Shown here in pieces: positions 43,402 through 52,920 of a stretch of 64,000 bases of DNA (positions are counted from its first letter, which is position 1; the number at the start of each line of letters is the position of its first letter). A program made the translations under genes and the position numbers. This DNA comes from Lachnospiraceae bacterium (lineage in GTDB: Bacteria; Bacillota; Clostridia; Lachnospirales; Lachnospiraceae), in assembly GCA_910574885.1 (NCBI GenBank), contig CAJTDD010000017.1, forward strand, positions 1 through 64,000, given 5' to 3'. Under the pieces are notes generated by a model. That model ran no database searches, was not told the DNA's origin, and saw nothing but the letters and a program-made list of their open reading frames with translations.

Positions 43402-43413
43402 AATTTACCTCCT

Positions 43414-43953
43414 TTACTTTTTGAACGGCATGTTAAACTGCTTTAACAGTTCGCGCGCCTCTTCGTCTGTCTTCGCTGTCGTAACAAAGATAACATCCAT
43501 ACCTCTTACCTTGTCGATCTTATCGTACTCAATCTCAGGGAAGATGAGCTGCTCCTTGATACCAAGGGCATAATTCCCTCTTCCGTCAAATGCGTTCGGA
43601 TTCACGCCCCGAAAGTCACGTACACGGGGTAATGCGAGGTTAATCAGACGGTCAACAAACTCGTACATCTTCTCTCCTCTTAAAGTAACCTTGCATCCGA
43701 TTGACATTCCTTCTCTCAGCTTAAAGTTCGCAACCGATTTCTTTGCTTTACAGATAACAGCCTTCTGTCCTGTAATCCTCTCAAGATCAGCAACCGCTGA
43801 ATCCAAAACTTTTGCATTATCTTTTGCCTCGCCGACGCCCATGTTGATAACAACCTTGTCAAGCTTTGGCACTTCCATAATATTCTTATAACCGAACTTC
43901 TTATTCATTGCGTCAATGATTTCGTTCTGGTACTGTTCTTTCAGTCTACTCAA
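43414..43953 (-). CDS. rplE: 50S ribosomal protein L5
   Basis: 179 aa; binds 5S rRNA and forms the central protuberance. Conserved [69 protein letters not shown] and the end [24 protein letters not shown] precedes the start region. Confidence 0.97.
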   Translation of the reverse strand: MSRLKEQYQNEIIDAMNKKFGYKNIMEVPKLDKVVINMGVGEAKDNAKVLDSAVADLERITGQKAVICKAKKSVANFKLREGMSIGCKVTLRGEKMYEFVDRLINLALPRVRDFRGVNPNAFDGRGNYALGIKEQLIFPEIEYDKIDKVRGMDVIFVTTAKTDEEARELLKQFNMPFKK

Positions 43954-43976
43954 AGCACTGGCCCTCCTTCCTCAGA

Positions 43977-44288
43977 TTAATCAATCACTTCGCCTGTTGA
44001 TTTTGCGTAACGGACTTTCTTGTCTCCGTCCATCTTAATGCCTACTCTCGTCGGCTTGCCCTTGTGTACATACATTACGTTGGAAATGTTGATTGGGCCT
44101 TCCTGATGGATAATACCGCCATTCTGGTTCGCAGCGCTTGGCTTTGTGTGCTTTGTCAGCATATTGACGCCTTCCACAACGACCTTGCCGTCCTTCTGGT
44201 TCACGGCAATTACCTTGCCTTCTTTATCTTTCTGGCTTCCTGCGATTACTTTCACTGTGTCGCCTTTTTTGATTTTTAACATTGACAT
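43977..44288 (-). CDS. rplX: 50S ribosomal protein L24
   Basis: 103 aa from MSMLKIKKGDTVKVIAGSQKDKEGKV, eight bases after AAGGAGG; a start three codons upstream overlaps this site. KOW fold near the N-terminus; an assembly initiator of the large subunit. Conserved NISNVMYVHKGKPTRVG. Confidence 0.97.
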   Translation of the reverse strand: MSMLKIKKGDTVKVIAGSQKDKEGKVIAVNQKDGKVVVEGVNMLTKHTKPSAANQNGGIIHQEGPINISNVMYVHKGKPTRVGIKMDGDKKVRYAKSTGEVID

Positions 44289-44301
44289 CTCACGCACCTC
44301 C

Positions 44302-44670
44302 TTAAAGCACTTCCGGAGCCAGGGAAACGATCCTCATGAACTGCTTGTCACGAAGCTCTCTCGCTACTGGTCCAAAAATACGGGTTCCTCTTGGTGTCTT
44401 GTCTTCTTTTATAATAACTGCGGCATTCTCGTCAAAGCGGATATATGAGCCGTCTTTGCGGCGTGTACTCTTTACGGTACGGACAACAACTGCCTTCACT
44501 ACATCGCCTTTTTTTACAACGCCGCCTGGTGTTGCATCTTTAACAGTCGCAATAATAATGTCCCCGATACTTGCATATCTTCTGGTTGAACCGCCAAGTA
44601 CGCGGATACACAGCAGCTCTTTCGCGCCTGTGTTATCTGCTACTCTCAGTCTGCTTTCTTGCTGTATCAT
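44302..44670 (-). CDS. rplN: 50S ribosomal protein L14
   Basis: 122 aa, begins [27 protein letters not shown] and contains [33 protein letters not shown], highly conserved. Forms intersubunit bridges. Good ribosome-binding site AAGGAGGGAAA. Confidence 0.98.
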   Translation of the reverse strand: MIQQESRLRVADNTGAKELLCIRVLGGSTRRYASIGDIIIATVKDATPGGVVKKGDVVKAVVVRTVKSTRRKDGSYIRFDENAAVIIKEDKTPRGTRIFGPVARELRDKQFMRIVSLAPEVL

Positions 44671-44689
44671 GCAGGTTTCCCTCCTTATA

Positions 44690-44944
44690 CTATTTCACTT
44701 TTTCCATAACTTCGACAAGTCTCCATCTCTTATCCTTAGACAACGGCCTTGTCTCCATAACTCTCACCTTGTCACCGATGTTGCACTCGTTTGCTTCATC
44801 ATGCGCTTTTAATTTATAAGTTCTCTTTACGATTTTCTTGTAAAGTGGATGTTTTACATGATCTTCAACCGCAACGACAATGGTCTTATCCATCTTGTTG
44901 CTGACAACCTTACCCACACGGGTTTTTCTAAGATTTCTTTCCAC
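44690..44944 (-). CDS. rpsQ: 30S ribosomal protein S17
   Basis: 84 aa OB-fold protein ([26 protein letters not shown]...[26 protein letters not shown]) that binds the 5' domain of 16S rRNA. Ribosome-binding site AAAGGAGACAGACC. A 175-bp gap with hairpins separates it from rpmC. Confidence 0.97.
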   Translation of the reverse strand: MERNLRKTRVGKVVSNKMDKTIVVAVEDHVKHPLYKKIVKRTYKLKAHDEANECNIGDKVRVMETRPLSKDKRWRLVEVMEKVK

Positions 44945-44971
44945 GGTCTGTCTCCTTTCTATTACAAGGAA

Positions 44972-45026
44972 GTTCTCCTCACTCTATCCCAAAGCTATTC
45001 TCCTCACCTATGTCCGGAGAACGGCC
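44972..45026. repeat. GTTCTCC hairpin cluster in the rpmC-rpsQ gap
   Basis: GTTCTCC...GGAGAAC with a second internal ATTCTCC copy, so alternative pairings are possible. It is followed by CGGCC and resembles the hairpins at 35329 and 36458. Confidence 0.5.
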
Positions 45027-45072
45027 AAAAAGCTAAGCTCATTGATACTCCTCATTCCATTCGGAGTATCCG

Positions 45073-45110
45073 CTTTCGTACTAGGCTCGAAAATACCTCG
45101 CCAAGTACTC
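45073..45110. repeat. Half copy of the 100-bp double-hairpin repeat
   Basis: GTACTAGG...CCAAGTAC with the family's single mismatch and a loop containing CTCGAAAATACCTCGC. It matches one hairpin of the 42506 repeat (in reverse orientation). A separate GATACTCC...GGAGTATC stem adjoins it (45048-45073). Confidence 0.65.
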
Positions 45111-45119
45111 AATGCGTCG

Positions 45120-45332
45120 CTAACCTTTTTGAGTCTGCGTGATCACAGTCTGGATCCTTGCGATGTTTCTTCTTACTTCCTTGATTCTGCTTGTATTATC
45201 TAACTGATTCGTTGCGTTCTGGAATCTCAGGTTAAAGAGTTCCTTTTTAGCAGCTACTAATTCTTCGTTCAGCTCTGCAGCTGATTTTGTCTTTAAATCT
45301 TCTACAAATGCATTAATTTTCACTGTTATCAC
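45120..45332 (-). CDS. rpmC: 50S ribosomal protein L29
   Basis: 70 aa, two-helix protein at the peptide exit ([55 protein letters not shown]). Overlaps rplP by 20 bp. Confidence 0.96.
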   Translation of the reverse strand: MITVKINAFVEDLKTKSAAELNEELVAAKKELFNLRFQNATNQLDNTSRIKEVRRNIARIQTVITQTQKG

Positions 45333-45750
45333 CGCCTTCTAAGTCTGCGCGAGAAACTACTTTACATTTACATGGCAGCTTGTGTGTCGCCAGACGAAGA
45401 GCCTCTCTTGCAACTTCCTCTGAAACGCCCGCGATCTCGAACATTACGCGGCCTGGCTTCACAACTGCTACCCAATATTCTAAGGTTCCTTTACCAGAAC
45501 CCATACGAGTCTCAGCTGGTTTCGTAGTTACAGGTTTATCCGGGAATATCTTAATCCATACTTTACCGCCACGCTTGATATAACGGGTCATAGCAATACG
45601 GGCAGCCTCTATCTGATTGGATTTAATCCAGCATGGTTCCATTGCAACAATACCATACTCACCATGTGTAATCTGATTGCCACGAAGAGCCTTACCCTTC
45701 ATGGAACCACGGAATTGTTTACGACGTTTTACTCTCTTTGGCATTAACAT
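45313..45750 (-). CDS. rplP: 50S ribosomal protein L16
   Basis: 145 aa ([19 protein letters not shown]...[46 protein letters not shown]), lines the A-site tRNA region. Three bases after the rpsC stop. Confidence 0.97.
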   Translation of the reverse strand: MLMPKRVKRRKQFRGSMKGKALRGNQITHGEYGIVAMEPCWIKSNQIEAARIAMTRYIKRGGKVWIKIFPDKPVTTKPAETRMGSGKGTLEYWVAVVKPGRVMFEIAGVSEEVAREALRLATHKLPCKCKVVSRADLEGGDNSEN

Positions 45751-45753
45751 GAT

Positions 45754-46407
45754 TTATCTCTCTCCTTCCTTTGCTGCTTTTTCCGGAAGAACTTCGCCTT
45801 TATAGATCCATACCTTGACACCAACTTTTCCGTAGGTTGTGTCTGCCTCAGCGAATCCGTAGTCAATGTCTGCTCTCAATGTCTGAAGAGGAATTGTCCC
45901 CTCGCTGTAGAACTCTGTACGCGCCATGTCAGCTCCGCCGAGACGTCCGGATACGGAAGTCTTCACACCAAGGGCGCCTGACTTCATCGTCCTTGACATA
46001 CAAGACTTCATTGCACGTCTGAAGGAAATACGGTTTTCAAGCTGCAATGCGATATTCTCTGCTACAAGCTGAGCGTCTTTGTCCGGTCTCTTGATTTCTT
46101 TGATATCAACAATTAACTTCTTATCAGTAAATTTTCCAAGCTCGCCTTTTACCTTCTCAATCTCAGCGCCGCCCTTACCAATTACCACACCAGGCTTCGC
46201 GGTATAAATGATAATCTTAACACGGTCGGACGCTCTCTCGATTTCAATCCGGGAAATACCGGCGCTGTATAATCTCTTTTTAAGATATTTTCTGATTTCA
46301 TGGTCTTCGACTAAGTAATCTGCGAACTCTTTCTCTGCATACCACTTAGAATCCCAGTCTTTGATAATACCGACTCTCAAGCCATGAGGATTAACTTTCT
46401 GTCCCAT
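45754..46407 (-). CDS. rpsC: 30S ribosomal protein S3
   Basis: 217 aa; N-terminal KH domain (about 40-108) with [18 protein letters not shown] and a C-terminal domain ending [13 protein letters not shown]. Part of the mRNA entry site with helicase activity. 12 bp after rplV. Confidence 0.97.
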   Translation of the reverse strand: MGQKVNPHGLRVGIIKDWDSKWYAEKEFADYLVEDHEIRKYLKKRLYSAGISRIEIERASDRVKIIIYTAKPGVVIGKGGAEIEKVKGELGKFTDKKLIVDIKEIKRPDKDAQLVAENIALQLENRISFRRAMKSCMSRTMKSGALGVKTSVSGRLGGADMARTEFYSEGTIPLQTLRADIDYGFAEADTTYGKVGVKVWIYKGEVLPEKAAKEGER

Positions 46408-46419
46408 GATTGCCCCTCC

Positions 46420-46806
46420 TTATCTTTCATCAAGCACCAGTGTAATGTGGCTCATTCTCTTCTCGATCCTGTAAGCCCTTCCCTGTGCCCTCGGTCTGAT
46501 TCTCTTCATTGTTGGTCCTTTATTTGCATAAGCCTCTGCAATATAAAGATTCTCAGCGTTCATACCGTTGTTGTTCTCAGCGTTCGCAATCGCTGACTCC
46601 AGCAGTTTCTTTATCAAACTAGAAGCATATCTTGGATTGTAAGTTAAAATACCAAGCGCTGTCGTTACGTCTTTGCCTCTGATGGCATCTAATACAAAAC
46701 ATGCTTTCTGGACAGAAACCCTTGCATAAGACAACTTAGCAGACGGTCTCGTATCCTTAATCGCATTTCTTTCTCTCTTGATTTGGGATCTGTGTCCTTT
46801 TGCCAT
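46420..46806 (-). CDS. rplV: 50S ribosomal protein L22
   Basis: 128 aa; conserved AKLSYARVSVQKACFVLDAIRGKDV and the exit-tunnel loop PTMKRIRPRAQGRAYRIEKRMSHITLVL (macrolide-relevant). Ribosome-binding site AAAGGAGGGTTC. Confidence 0.97.
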   Translation of the reverse strand: MAKGHRSQIKRERNAIKDTRPSAKLSYARVSVQKACFVLDAIRGKDVTTALGILTYNPRYASSLIKKLLESAIANAENNNGMNAENLYIAEAYANKGPTMKRIRPRAQGRAYRIEKRMSHITLVLDER

Positions 46807-46832
46807 GGATGAACCCTCCTTTCACAGTGTAA

Positions 46833-47114
46833 TTATCTAACTCTTGATTTCTTCTCGTCTTTTCCATGTCCTCTGTAAGTCCTGGTCGCAACAAACTCAC
46901 CGAGCTTGTGTCCTACCATATCTTCTGTTACATATACAGGAACATGTTTCCTTCCGTCATGAACGGCTATTGTATGTCCAACCATGCTTGGGAAGATTGT
47001 GGAACGGCGGGACCAGGTCTTGATTACGGACTTGTCACCGGAAGCGTTCATTGCGTCAATCTTCTTGAGCAGACTCGCATCTGCAAATGGTCCTTTTTTA
47101 ACTGAACGTGCCAT
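46833..47114 (-). CDS. rpsS: 30S ribosomal protein S19
   Basis: 93 aa ([23 protein letters not shown]...[44 protein letters not shown]), head of the small subunit, contacts S13. AGGAGGTTAGAACCT precedes it. Confidence 0.98.
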   Translation of the reverse strand: MARSVKKGPFADASLLKKIDAMNASGDKSVIKTWSRRSTIFPSMVGHTIAVHDGRKHVPVYVTEDMVGHKLGEFVATRTYRGHGKDEKKSRVR

Positions 47115-47138
47115 AGGTTCTAACCTCCTCCATGAAAA

Positions 47139-47981
47139 TTATTTGATTGCTCTGCCGTCTCTTCTTCTTACAATCAGCTTGTTAGAAGACTTGTTTTTCT
47201 TTCTTGTTTTAAGACCAAGCGCCGGCTTGCCCCAAGGCGTACATGGACCCGGACGTCCGATTCCTGTCTTACCTTCACCACCGCCGTGCGGATGGTCGTT
47301 CGGGTTCATAACAGAACCGCGGACAGTAGGACGGATACCCATATGACGTTTACGTCCTGCCTTACCGATGTTAATCAGGTTGTGGTCTCCATTGCCCACA
47401 ACTCCGACAGACGCGCGGCAAACAATCGGAACCATTCTCATCTCTCCTGAAGGAAGTCTGAGTGTTGCATACTTGCCTTCTTTCGCCATCAACTGAGCGC
47501 TGTTTCCTGCGGAACGTACAAGCTGTCCGCCTTTTCCAGGATAAAGCTCAATATTGTGAATCTGCGTACCTACCGGAATCTCAGAAAGGGGCAGGCAGTT
47601 TCCTACTCTTACCTCAGCCTCCGGTCCATTCATGACCTTCATGCCGTCTTTCAATCCTTCCGGTGCAAGGATATATGCTTTCTCGCCGTCCGCATAGCAA
47701 ATCAGCGCAATATTCGCTGTTCTGTTCGGATCGTACTCGATACCAATTACTGTTGCAGGGATTCCATCTTTCTTTCTCTTAAAGTCGATGATTCTATATT
47801 TTCTCTTAGCGCCGCCTCCGCGGTGTCTAACTGTAATCTTACCTTGATTGTTACGTCCTGCCTGTCTGCTCCTTGGAGCTAACAAAGACTTCTCTGGTGT
47901 CTTCTTGGTGATTTCCGAGAAATCAGAACCAGTCATCTGTCTTCTGGAAGGCGTATATGGGCGGTATGTTTTAATTCCCAT
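47139..47981 (-). CDS. rplB: 50S ribosomal protein L2
   Basis: 280 aa from [15 protein letters not shown] (AAAGGAGAAGTAACC upstream; a six-residue extension overlaps that site). Conserved [21 protein letters not shown] loop with the histidine close to the peptidyl transferase centre, and [26 protein letters not shown]. Preceded by a 165-bp gap holding a repeat copy. Confidence 0.98.
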   Translation of the reverse strand: MGIKTYRPYTPSRRQMTGSDFSEITKKTPEKSLLAPRSRQAGRNNQGKITVRHRGGGAKRKYRIIDFKRKKDGIPATVIGIEYDPNRTANIALICYADGEKAYILAPEGLKDGMKVMNGPEAEVRVGNCLPLSEIPVGTQIHNIELYPGKGGQLVRSAGNSAQLMAKEGKYATLRLPSGEMRMVPIVCRASVGVVGNGDHNLINIGKAGRKRHMGIRPTVRGSVMNPNDHPHGGGEGKTGIGRPGPCTPWGKPALGLKTRKKNKSSNKLIVRRRDGRAIK

Positions 47982-48036
47982 GGTTACTTCTCCTTTCAAT
48001 CCTGTTTATTATCACGGTTTCTATCCGTATGCATGC

Positions 48037-48133
48037 ATTGAGTGGTTAGCGAGGTTCCTCACGAGCTTAGCACGAAAGCACACCCGAATACTTAGCGAGG
48101 TCCTTCACGAGCTTAGTAGTCGTGGTGTTTCCT
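48037..48133 (-). repeat. Single copy of the 100-bp double-hairpin repeat
   Basis: In the rplW-rplB gap two mismatched inverted repeats occur back to back: TACTAAGC...GCTAAGTA and GTGCTAAGC...GCTAACCAC, each with the CTCGTGA-AGG-ACCTCG loop, flanked by GGAAACACCACGAC. The layout and flanks match the 42506 units (GGAAACATCACAAC...), though diverged. Confidence 0.75.
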
Positions 48134-48146
48134 TCTTCGCCAAGTC

Positions 48147-48452
48147 TTATAAGCCCTCAAAAATCTCAATCTCAGCGCTGTCAGCCGTCAGCTTCACAAT
48201 CGCTTTCTTCGTCTTAGCCGTCTTGCCGAACTTCATCGTCCCGCGGACTCTTCTCTTCTTCCCAGGGCAGTTCATGGTATTCACACTCTCCACCTTGGCG
48301 CCGTTAAACATCTTCTCAACGGCTTCCTTCACCTGCGTCTTTGTTGCTTCCGGGTGAACCAAGAAGGTATACTTCTTATCTCCCATAAGCTCCATGCTCT
48401 TCTCCGTCACAACCGGTTTAAGGATTACATCATAATATTTAATATCAGCCAT
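48147..48452 (-). CDS. rplW: 50S ribosomal protein L23
   Basis: 101 aa ([58 protein letters not shown]), the docking site for trigger factor and SRP at the exit tunnel. One-base overlap with rplD. Confidence 0.97.
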   Translation of the reverse strand: MADIKYYDVILKPVVTEKSMELMGDKKYTFLVHPEATKTQVKEAVEKMFNGAKVESVNTMNCPGKKRRVRGTMKFGKTAKTKKAIVKLTADSAEIEIFEGL

Positions 48453-49072
48453 TATGCGTACACCTCCTCAATATTGGCAACAACAGCTTTCGTTGCAATC
48501 ACTGTGTTGTACTTCAAGATATCGTACACATTAATCGTATTTGTCTTCGCAGTCTTCACGCCGGCAATATTCCTTGCGGAAAGCTCTGCATTCTTGTTAT
48601 CATCTTCCAATACGACCAACGCCTTAGATACGTCTAAATTCTTCAGAATATTCGCAAAATTCTTCGTCTTGATCTCGTCGAACTTAATCTCGTCAACTAC
48701 AATGAACTTCTTTTCTTCCACCCTGGAGGTCAAAGCAGACTTCAAGGCTGCCCTTTTCTCCTTCTTATTCATCTTGAATGAATAATCTCTCGGCACCGGT
48801 GCGAATACCACGCCGCCGCCTGTCCACTGCGGAGCTCTTGTTGAACCCTGTCTTGCATGACCGGTCCCTTTTTGTCTCCATGGTTTTCTTCCACCGCCGG
48901 AAACTTCAGAACGTGTCTTCGCTTTCTGTGTTCCCTGACGTTTATTTGCAAGCTGGCTGACAACTGCCATGTGTACAAGATGTTCATTCACTTCTACACC
49001 AAATACAGCATCGTTCAAGTCGATTGTGCCAACTTCTTTGCCTTCGATGTTATAAACGGATACGTTTGCCAT
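48452..49072 (-). CDS. rplD: 50S ribosomal protein L4
   Basis: 206 aa; the tunnel loop [34 protein letters not shown] is intact (about 60-93), followed by the globular C-terminal part. L4 represses its own operon in some bacteria. 29 bp after rplC. Confidence 0.97.
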   Translation of the reverse strand: MANVSVYNIEGKEVGTIDLNDAVFGVEVNEHLVHMAVVSQLANKRQGTQKAKTRSEVSGGGRKPWRQKGTGHARQGSTRAPQWTGGGVVFAPVPRDYSFKMNKKEKRAALKSALTSRVEEKKFIVVDEIKFDEIKTKNFANILKNLDVSKALVVLEDDNKNAELSARNIAGVKTAKTNTINVYDILKYNTVIATKAVVANIEEVYA

Positions 49073-49101
49073 CTCTAGTGTCCTCCTTCCTTCGTCAAAG
49101 C

Positions 49102-49782
49102 CTAGTTCGCTTTTACCGCTTCCTTAATAGTTACTAAAGATTTCTTCGGTCCAGGTACGGAACCCTTAATCAGAAGCAGGTTGTTCTCAGCGTCTACACG
49201 TACAACCTCAAGATTCTGAATCGTGATTCTCTTGTTACCCATCTGCCCGGGCATCTTCTTCCCCTTGAATACCTTACTTGGATCAGAAGCAGCTCCGTTG
49301 GAACCTGCATGACGATGGAACTTAGAGCCGTGGGTCATAGGACCTCTGTGCTGTCCATGTCTCTTAATCGCACCCTGGAATCCCTTACCTTTGGAAATTG
49401 CAGTTGCGTCAATCTTGTCGCCCGCAGCGAAGATGTCCGCCTTAATCTCCTGTCCCAGTTCATACTCGCCTGAATTCTCAAATTTAAATTCTCTGATAAA
49501 TCTCTTGCTGGACACGCCTGCTTTTGCAAAATGTCCCTGCTCCGCCTTCGTGGCGCCATGACGATGAACAATTTCTTTCTTACCGCCCTTGTCCTTATTG
49601 ACAATCCGGTTCTTCTTATCAACGAATCCAACCTGAACCGCCTCGTAGCCGTCATTCTCAACCGTCTTAATCTGCGTTACCACGCAAGGACCAGCCTCAA
49701 GAACCGTTACCGGCGTCAGTGTTCCGTCTTCGTTGAAGATCTGAGTCATTCCGACTTTCGTAGCTAAGATAGCCTTCTTCAT
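49102..49782 (-). CDS. rplC: 50S ribosomal protein L3
   Basis: 226 aa ([32 protein letters not shown]; loop [39 protein letters not shown] near the peptidyl transferase centre). Ribosome-binding site CAGGAGGTAATTATA. Confidence 0.98.
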   Translation of the reverse strand: MKKAILATKVGMTQIFNEDGTLTPVTVLEAGPCVVTQIKTVENDGYEAVQVGFVDKKNRIVNKDKGGKKEIVHRHGATKAEQGHFAKAGVSSKRFIREFKFENSGEYELGQEIKADIFAAGDKIDATAISKGKGFQGAIKRHGQHRGPMTHGSKFHRHAGSNGAASDPSKVFKGKKMPGQMGNKRITIQNLEVVRVDAENNLLLIKGSVPGPKKSLVTIKEAVKAN

Positions 49783-49850
49783 TATAATTACCTCCTGTGA
49801 TTTACAGCGGAACGCACATGGCGTTCATCCTAAATGATAGGAATACTGTT

Positions 49851-50168
49851 TTACTTACTCTTCATCTTGATATCAATGTACACACCTGCCGGCATCTCAA
49901 GCCTTGACAGTGCGTCAACCGTCTTCTGGGTCGGCGCGATGATATCGATCAGTCTCTTATGAGTCCTCTGCTCGAACTGCTCTCTGGAATCCTTATATTT
50001 GTGGACAGCCCTCAGGATTGTAACTACCTCCTTCTTTGTCGGAAGCGGTACAGGTCCGCTCACCTTAGATCCGTTCTTCTTCACAGTTTCGATGATTTTC
50101 CTGGCGGATGCATCAACTAACTGATGGTCATACGCCTTCAAAGTGATTCTCATTACTTGACTTGCCAT
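49851..50168 (-). CDS. rpsJ: 30S ribosomal protein S10
   Basis: 105 aa, first gene of the superoperon ([71 protein letters not shown]). Also the NusE antitermination factor. AAGGAGGCGAC lies 8 bases before the ATG. Confidence 0.98.
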   Translation of the reverse strand: MASQVMRITLKAYDHQLVDASARKIIETVKKNGSKVSGPVPLPTKKEVVTILRAVHKYKDSREQFEQRTHKRLIDIIAPTQKTVDALSRLEMPAGVYIDIKMKSK

Positions 50169-50429
50169 AAAAAAAGTCGCCTCCTTTTCGTACTTTTCAA
50201 CTCAGTACGACAAGCGGTGACTGTACACTCTCCCGTGTGTGTCGTGAGAACCTCACACGTTGTTACCCGCTACAGCTGCCTATCTTCTCCTGAGCCGCAT
50301 ATCCAACGGGCTGTTGTGATACGTACAGTGACTTGTCGCCAGTTTCCTAACTTGACATTCGCTCCACGGAAAACCTGCCACTTACGGCAGCAACCTCTCG
50401 CTTCATTGCTATCATGTCACAGCTTTTTT
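50169..50429 (-). promoter_or_regulatory. Long structured leader of the S10 superoperon
   Basis: About 255 nt of transcript precede rpsJ. It contains several G/C-rich stems, among them GTAGCGGGTAAC...GTGTGTCGTG regions and a GACAAGTCACTGTAC / GTACAGTCACCGCTTGTC pair on the minus strand that could close a long-range fold. No ORF is credible. A leader for autogenous or nutritional control of ribosomal protein synthesis is likely; no known leader class is recognised. Confidence 0.55.
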
Positions 50430-50458
50430 AGTATATCTGAGGCAAGCATATTTTTCAA
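50430..50458 (-). promoter_or_regulatory. Promoter of the S10 superoperon
   Basis: Minus-strand TTGAAA (50453-50458), 17-bp spacer, TATACT (50430-50435). It is the only strong candidate upstream of rpsJ, and the AT-rich sequence further upstream could act as an UP element. Confidence 0.65.
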
Positions 50459-50543
50459 GCCTTTTTTGAGAAATATTGTATTTTTTTTGATACAAAACAA
50501 CCTGTTTTTACCAGAATCTCCTGTTTTTTACTGTTTTTCATAT

Positions 50544-50571
50544 CTGACAACTAAAAAATATGTGGTATAAT
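50544..50571 (+). promoter_or_regulatory. Promoter of the LytTR two-component operon
   Basis: CTGACA (50544-50549), 16-bp spacer, TATAAT (50566-50571), divergent from the S10 promoter 86 bp away. Confidence 0.55.
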
Positions 50572-50619
50572 ATCAAATCGGGAGTATTTTATGATATTAT
50601 GACGTTCAGGAGGGAAACT

Positions 50620-51351
50620 ATGACAATAGCACTGGTAGACGATTCCGACAGCGATATTGAACTCTTACACGATTACCTGTCTCGTTATTGCCATGACCAT
50701 CATGTGTATATGACCATCGAGAAATTTACGGATGAGCATATATTTTTAAATTCAATGCAGCACAAGACTTATGATCTGGTATTCCTTGACATCTACATGG
50801 AGCATATGGACGGCATCCAGCTTGCCTGTGAAATCAGCAGGGAAGACCCTAAGTGCCAGATTATCTTCATCACTACAAGTGAAGAACATGCTGTTGCCGC
50901 ATATCGGGTCCATGCCCTTGACTACCTTGTCAAACCTTATAAATATGTTGATTTAGAGGATGCATTAGACCATTATGAGCAGATTGCTTCCCGGTTCGCC
51001 CGTTATATCGAACTGAAAGAAGGGCGTTACCGTACGCGTGTAATGCTTTCAGATATCCTGTATACCGATTATTCCAACCACTATATACAGGTACACACGG
51101 TCTCCTGTATTGTGCGCTCCTATATGTCCTTCGATATGTTCCTCCCGATGCTTTCACCTTATGCAAACTTCCTGTGGTGCTACCGGAATTGCACAGTCAA
51201 TATGGACTATATCGAATCCTTTTCCCACAAGGAATTCATCCTGAAAAACAAGGAACGTATTCCCATTGCATCAGCCCGCAGGCAGGAGGTCCTGCAGCTC
51301 TATGCCGACTATATATTTGACCACCGGTCCAAAGGAGATCTTTTATCATGA
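50620..51351 (+). CDS. LytTR-family response regulator (AgrA/LytR-like)
   Basis: 243 aa from MTIALVDDSDSDIELL, six bases after AGGAGGG; a longer frame would start before the -10 box. Receiver domain (about 1-120): acidic pair VDDSDSD, phospho-acceptor in LVFLDIYMEHMDG (about 59), lysine in LDYLVKPYKYV. LytTR DNA-binding domain about 140-238 (ILYTDYSNHYIQVHTVSCIVRS...FLWCYRNCTVNMDYIESF). Such regulators control secreted peptide or quorum responses. Overlaps the kinase gene by 4 bp (ATGA). Confidence 0.9.
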   Translation: MTIALVDDSDSDIELLHDYLSRYCHDHHVYMTIEKFTDEHIFLNSMQHKTYDLVFLDIYMEHMDGIQLACEISREDPKCQIIFITTSEEHAVAAYRVHALDYLVKPYKYVDLEDALDHYEQIASRFARYIELKEGRYRTRVMLSDILYTDYSNHYIQVHTVSCIVRSYMSFDMFLPMLSPYANFLWCYRNCTVNMDYIESFSHKEFILKNKERIPIASARRQEVLQLYADYIFDHRSKGDLLS

Positions 51352-52715
51352 CATTTGCGTATATTATTAACAACCTGCTCTTCGTCATCCCCTGCATCCT
51401 GCTACTGTTTCTCGTCTTTAAAGATCAGTTAAAAACCCCTGTGCTCCCCCTGATTCTGGCTGGTATTTCCCTTTTTATTGCCGCCTCTTTCTGGGGAGCT
51501 TACATTTATCTGGTACTTGGCAGCCCGCTGCAGCGTTTCGTGCTTTCTATGATCTCTACGTTCGTCGGCGTATTTATCTTTGTCGGTTTGTGCCGGTACA
51601 GCTTTTTGCAAGGTTTCTTTATTATTGCCGTTGTAAAATCTTACTCTGAGAACATCCGTTGTCTCTCCTCACATATTTATTACCTGTTCACAGACGAGCT
51701 CCCTGTGCATGCTATCCTTGAGATTTCATGCATTACGACATTGCTTACCATACTGACATTTCCATTCATCCTTCTGTTCTACAAGATGATCATGCGTCCT
51801 GCGCTGGATTACACGGTATCGCTTTCTGTCTGGAAATTCATATGGGTCATCCCGGTTTGCAATAATGCCATCTTTACAATGATTATTACGACGGATGTTT
51901 CCCACTATACTCTTTACCCGGGAAATGAATTTTCCCTCATACCGCCTCTGTGGATTCTGCTCACCTTCGCAACCTATGTGATCCTGTTAAAGATGGTTGT
52001 TGATGTCAGCCAAAATGCACAGCTTTTAGAAAACCTCCACCTATCAGAGACACAGATTGCGGCACAGCAGAAACAGATGGAACTCCTTCAGCATAATATT
52101 CAGGAAACCAGCCGTTTCCGCCACGACATGCGGCATCATTTCCTCGCCATAGAAGGCTATATCAATGACGGGGAACTGGAAGGACTCCGGTCATACATCC
52201 GTCAGTCCATGCTTCTGTTTCCCGCCCAGACCGTCCATTTCTACTGCAACAGCGTAGCCGTCAACTCCCTGCTATGCTATTACGAGGAACAGGCGGAATC
52301 AGAGGAGCTCCCTCTGTCTCTGGACATTTCCCTGGAGCATACTCCACCGATTTCAGATACCGAGCTTTGCATCATTCTTGGAAACCTTCTGGAAAATGCC
52401 ATCGAAGCATGTAACCGCATGAAATCACAGGAACGTTTCATCAAAGTCAAGCTGTCCATGGCGAGTACATCCATTTTGGTTGTCCAGATCAGTAATAGCT
52501 ATGAAGGCGTCATACGTCTGGCGCCCGACGGCACCTTTCTCTCTTCTAAATTGAAAGATCGGAAAGGAATAGGTCTTGCTTCTGTCTTGAGTACAACAGA
52601 CAAATACAACGGGATTGCCCGGATTGAATATCCGGACCATATCTTCAAAGTCTCCCTGCTGCTGAACGGAAAAGACGACCCCTTCCGGAAAACCAGCGAA
52701 GACCGGACGTCCTAA
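51348..52715 (+). CDS. AgrC-like sensor histidine kinase (GHKL ATPase)
   Basis: 455 aa. About six membrane helices (about 5-225), a coiled linker with the phospho-acceptor in SRFRHDMRHHFLAIEGYI (about 264), and a GHKL ATPase domain (about 340-440) with LGNLLENAIEACNRM and KGIGLASVLSTTDKY. The architecture is that of peptide-sensing AgrC/ComD kinases. No AgrB processing protease or AgrD-like prepeptide gene is adjacent, so the ligand is unknown. Encoded with its LytTR regulator. Confidence 0.88.
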   Translation: MTFAYIINNLLFVIPCILLLFLVFKDQLKTPVLPLILAGISLFIAASFWGAYIYLVLGSPLQRFVLSMISTFVGVFIFVGLCRYSFLQGFFIIAVVKSYSENIRCLSSHIYYLFTDELPVHAILEISCITTLLTILTFPFILLFYKMIMRPALDYTVSLSVWKFIWVIPVCNNAIFTMIITTDVSHYTLYPGNEFSLIPPLWILLTFATYVILLKMVVDVSQNAQLLENLHLSETQIAAQQKQMELLQHNIQETSRFRHDMRHHFLAIEGYINDGELEGLRSYIRQSMLLFPAQTVHFYCNSVAVNSLLCYYEEQAESEELPLSLDISLEHTPPISDTELCIILGNLLENAIEACNRMKSQERFIKVKLSMASTSILVVQISNSYEGVIRLAPDGTFLSSKLKDRKGIGLASVLSTTDKYNGIARIEYPDHIFKVSLLLNGKDDPFRKTSEDRTS

Positions 52716-52920
52716 ATCCTCCGTGAACGGATGCCTGCCCTATTTTATTATCAAAACTGCACTATACATGATACAAGCTAACGAAATTTTTTCATCAATT
52801 CGTATATATTTCATGCAAGAATTCATTGACTTTTTTACAGTAAAATGATAAATTTATATCAGAGGCGATAAATCGGGGGATTGCCTCTGAAAAAATTATA
52901 CTAATCTTATAATCTGAGGA

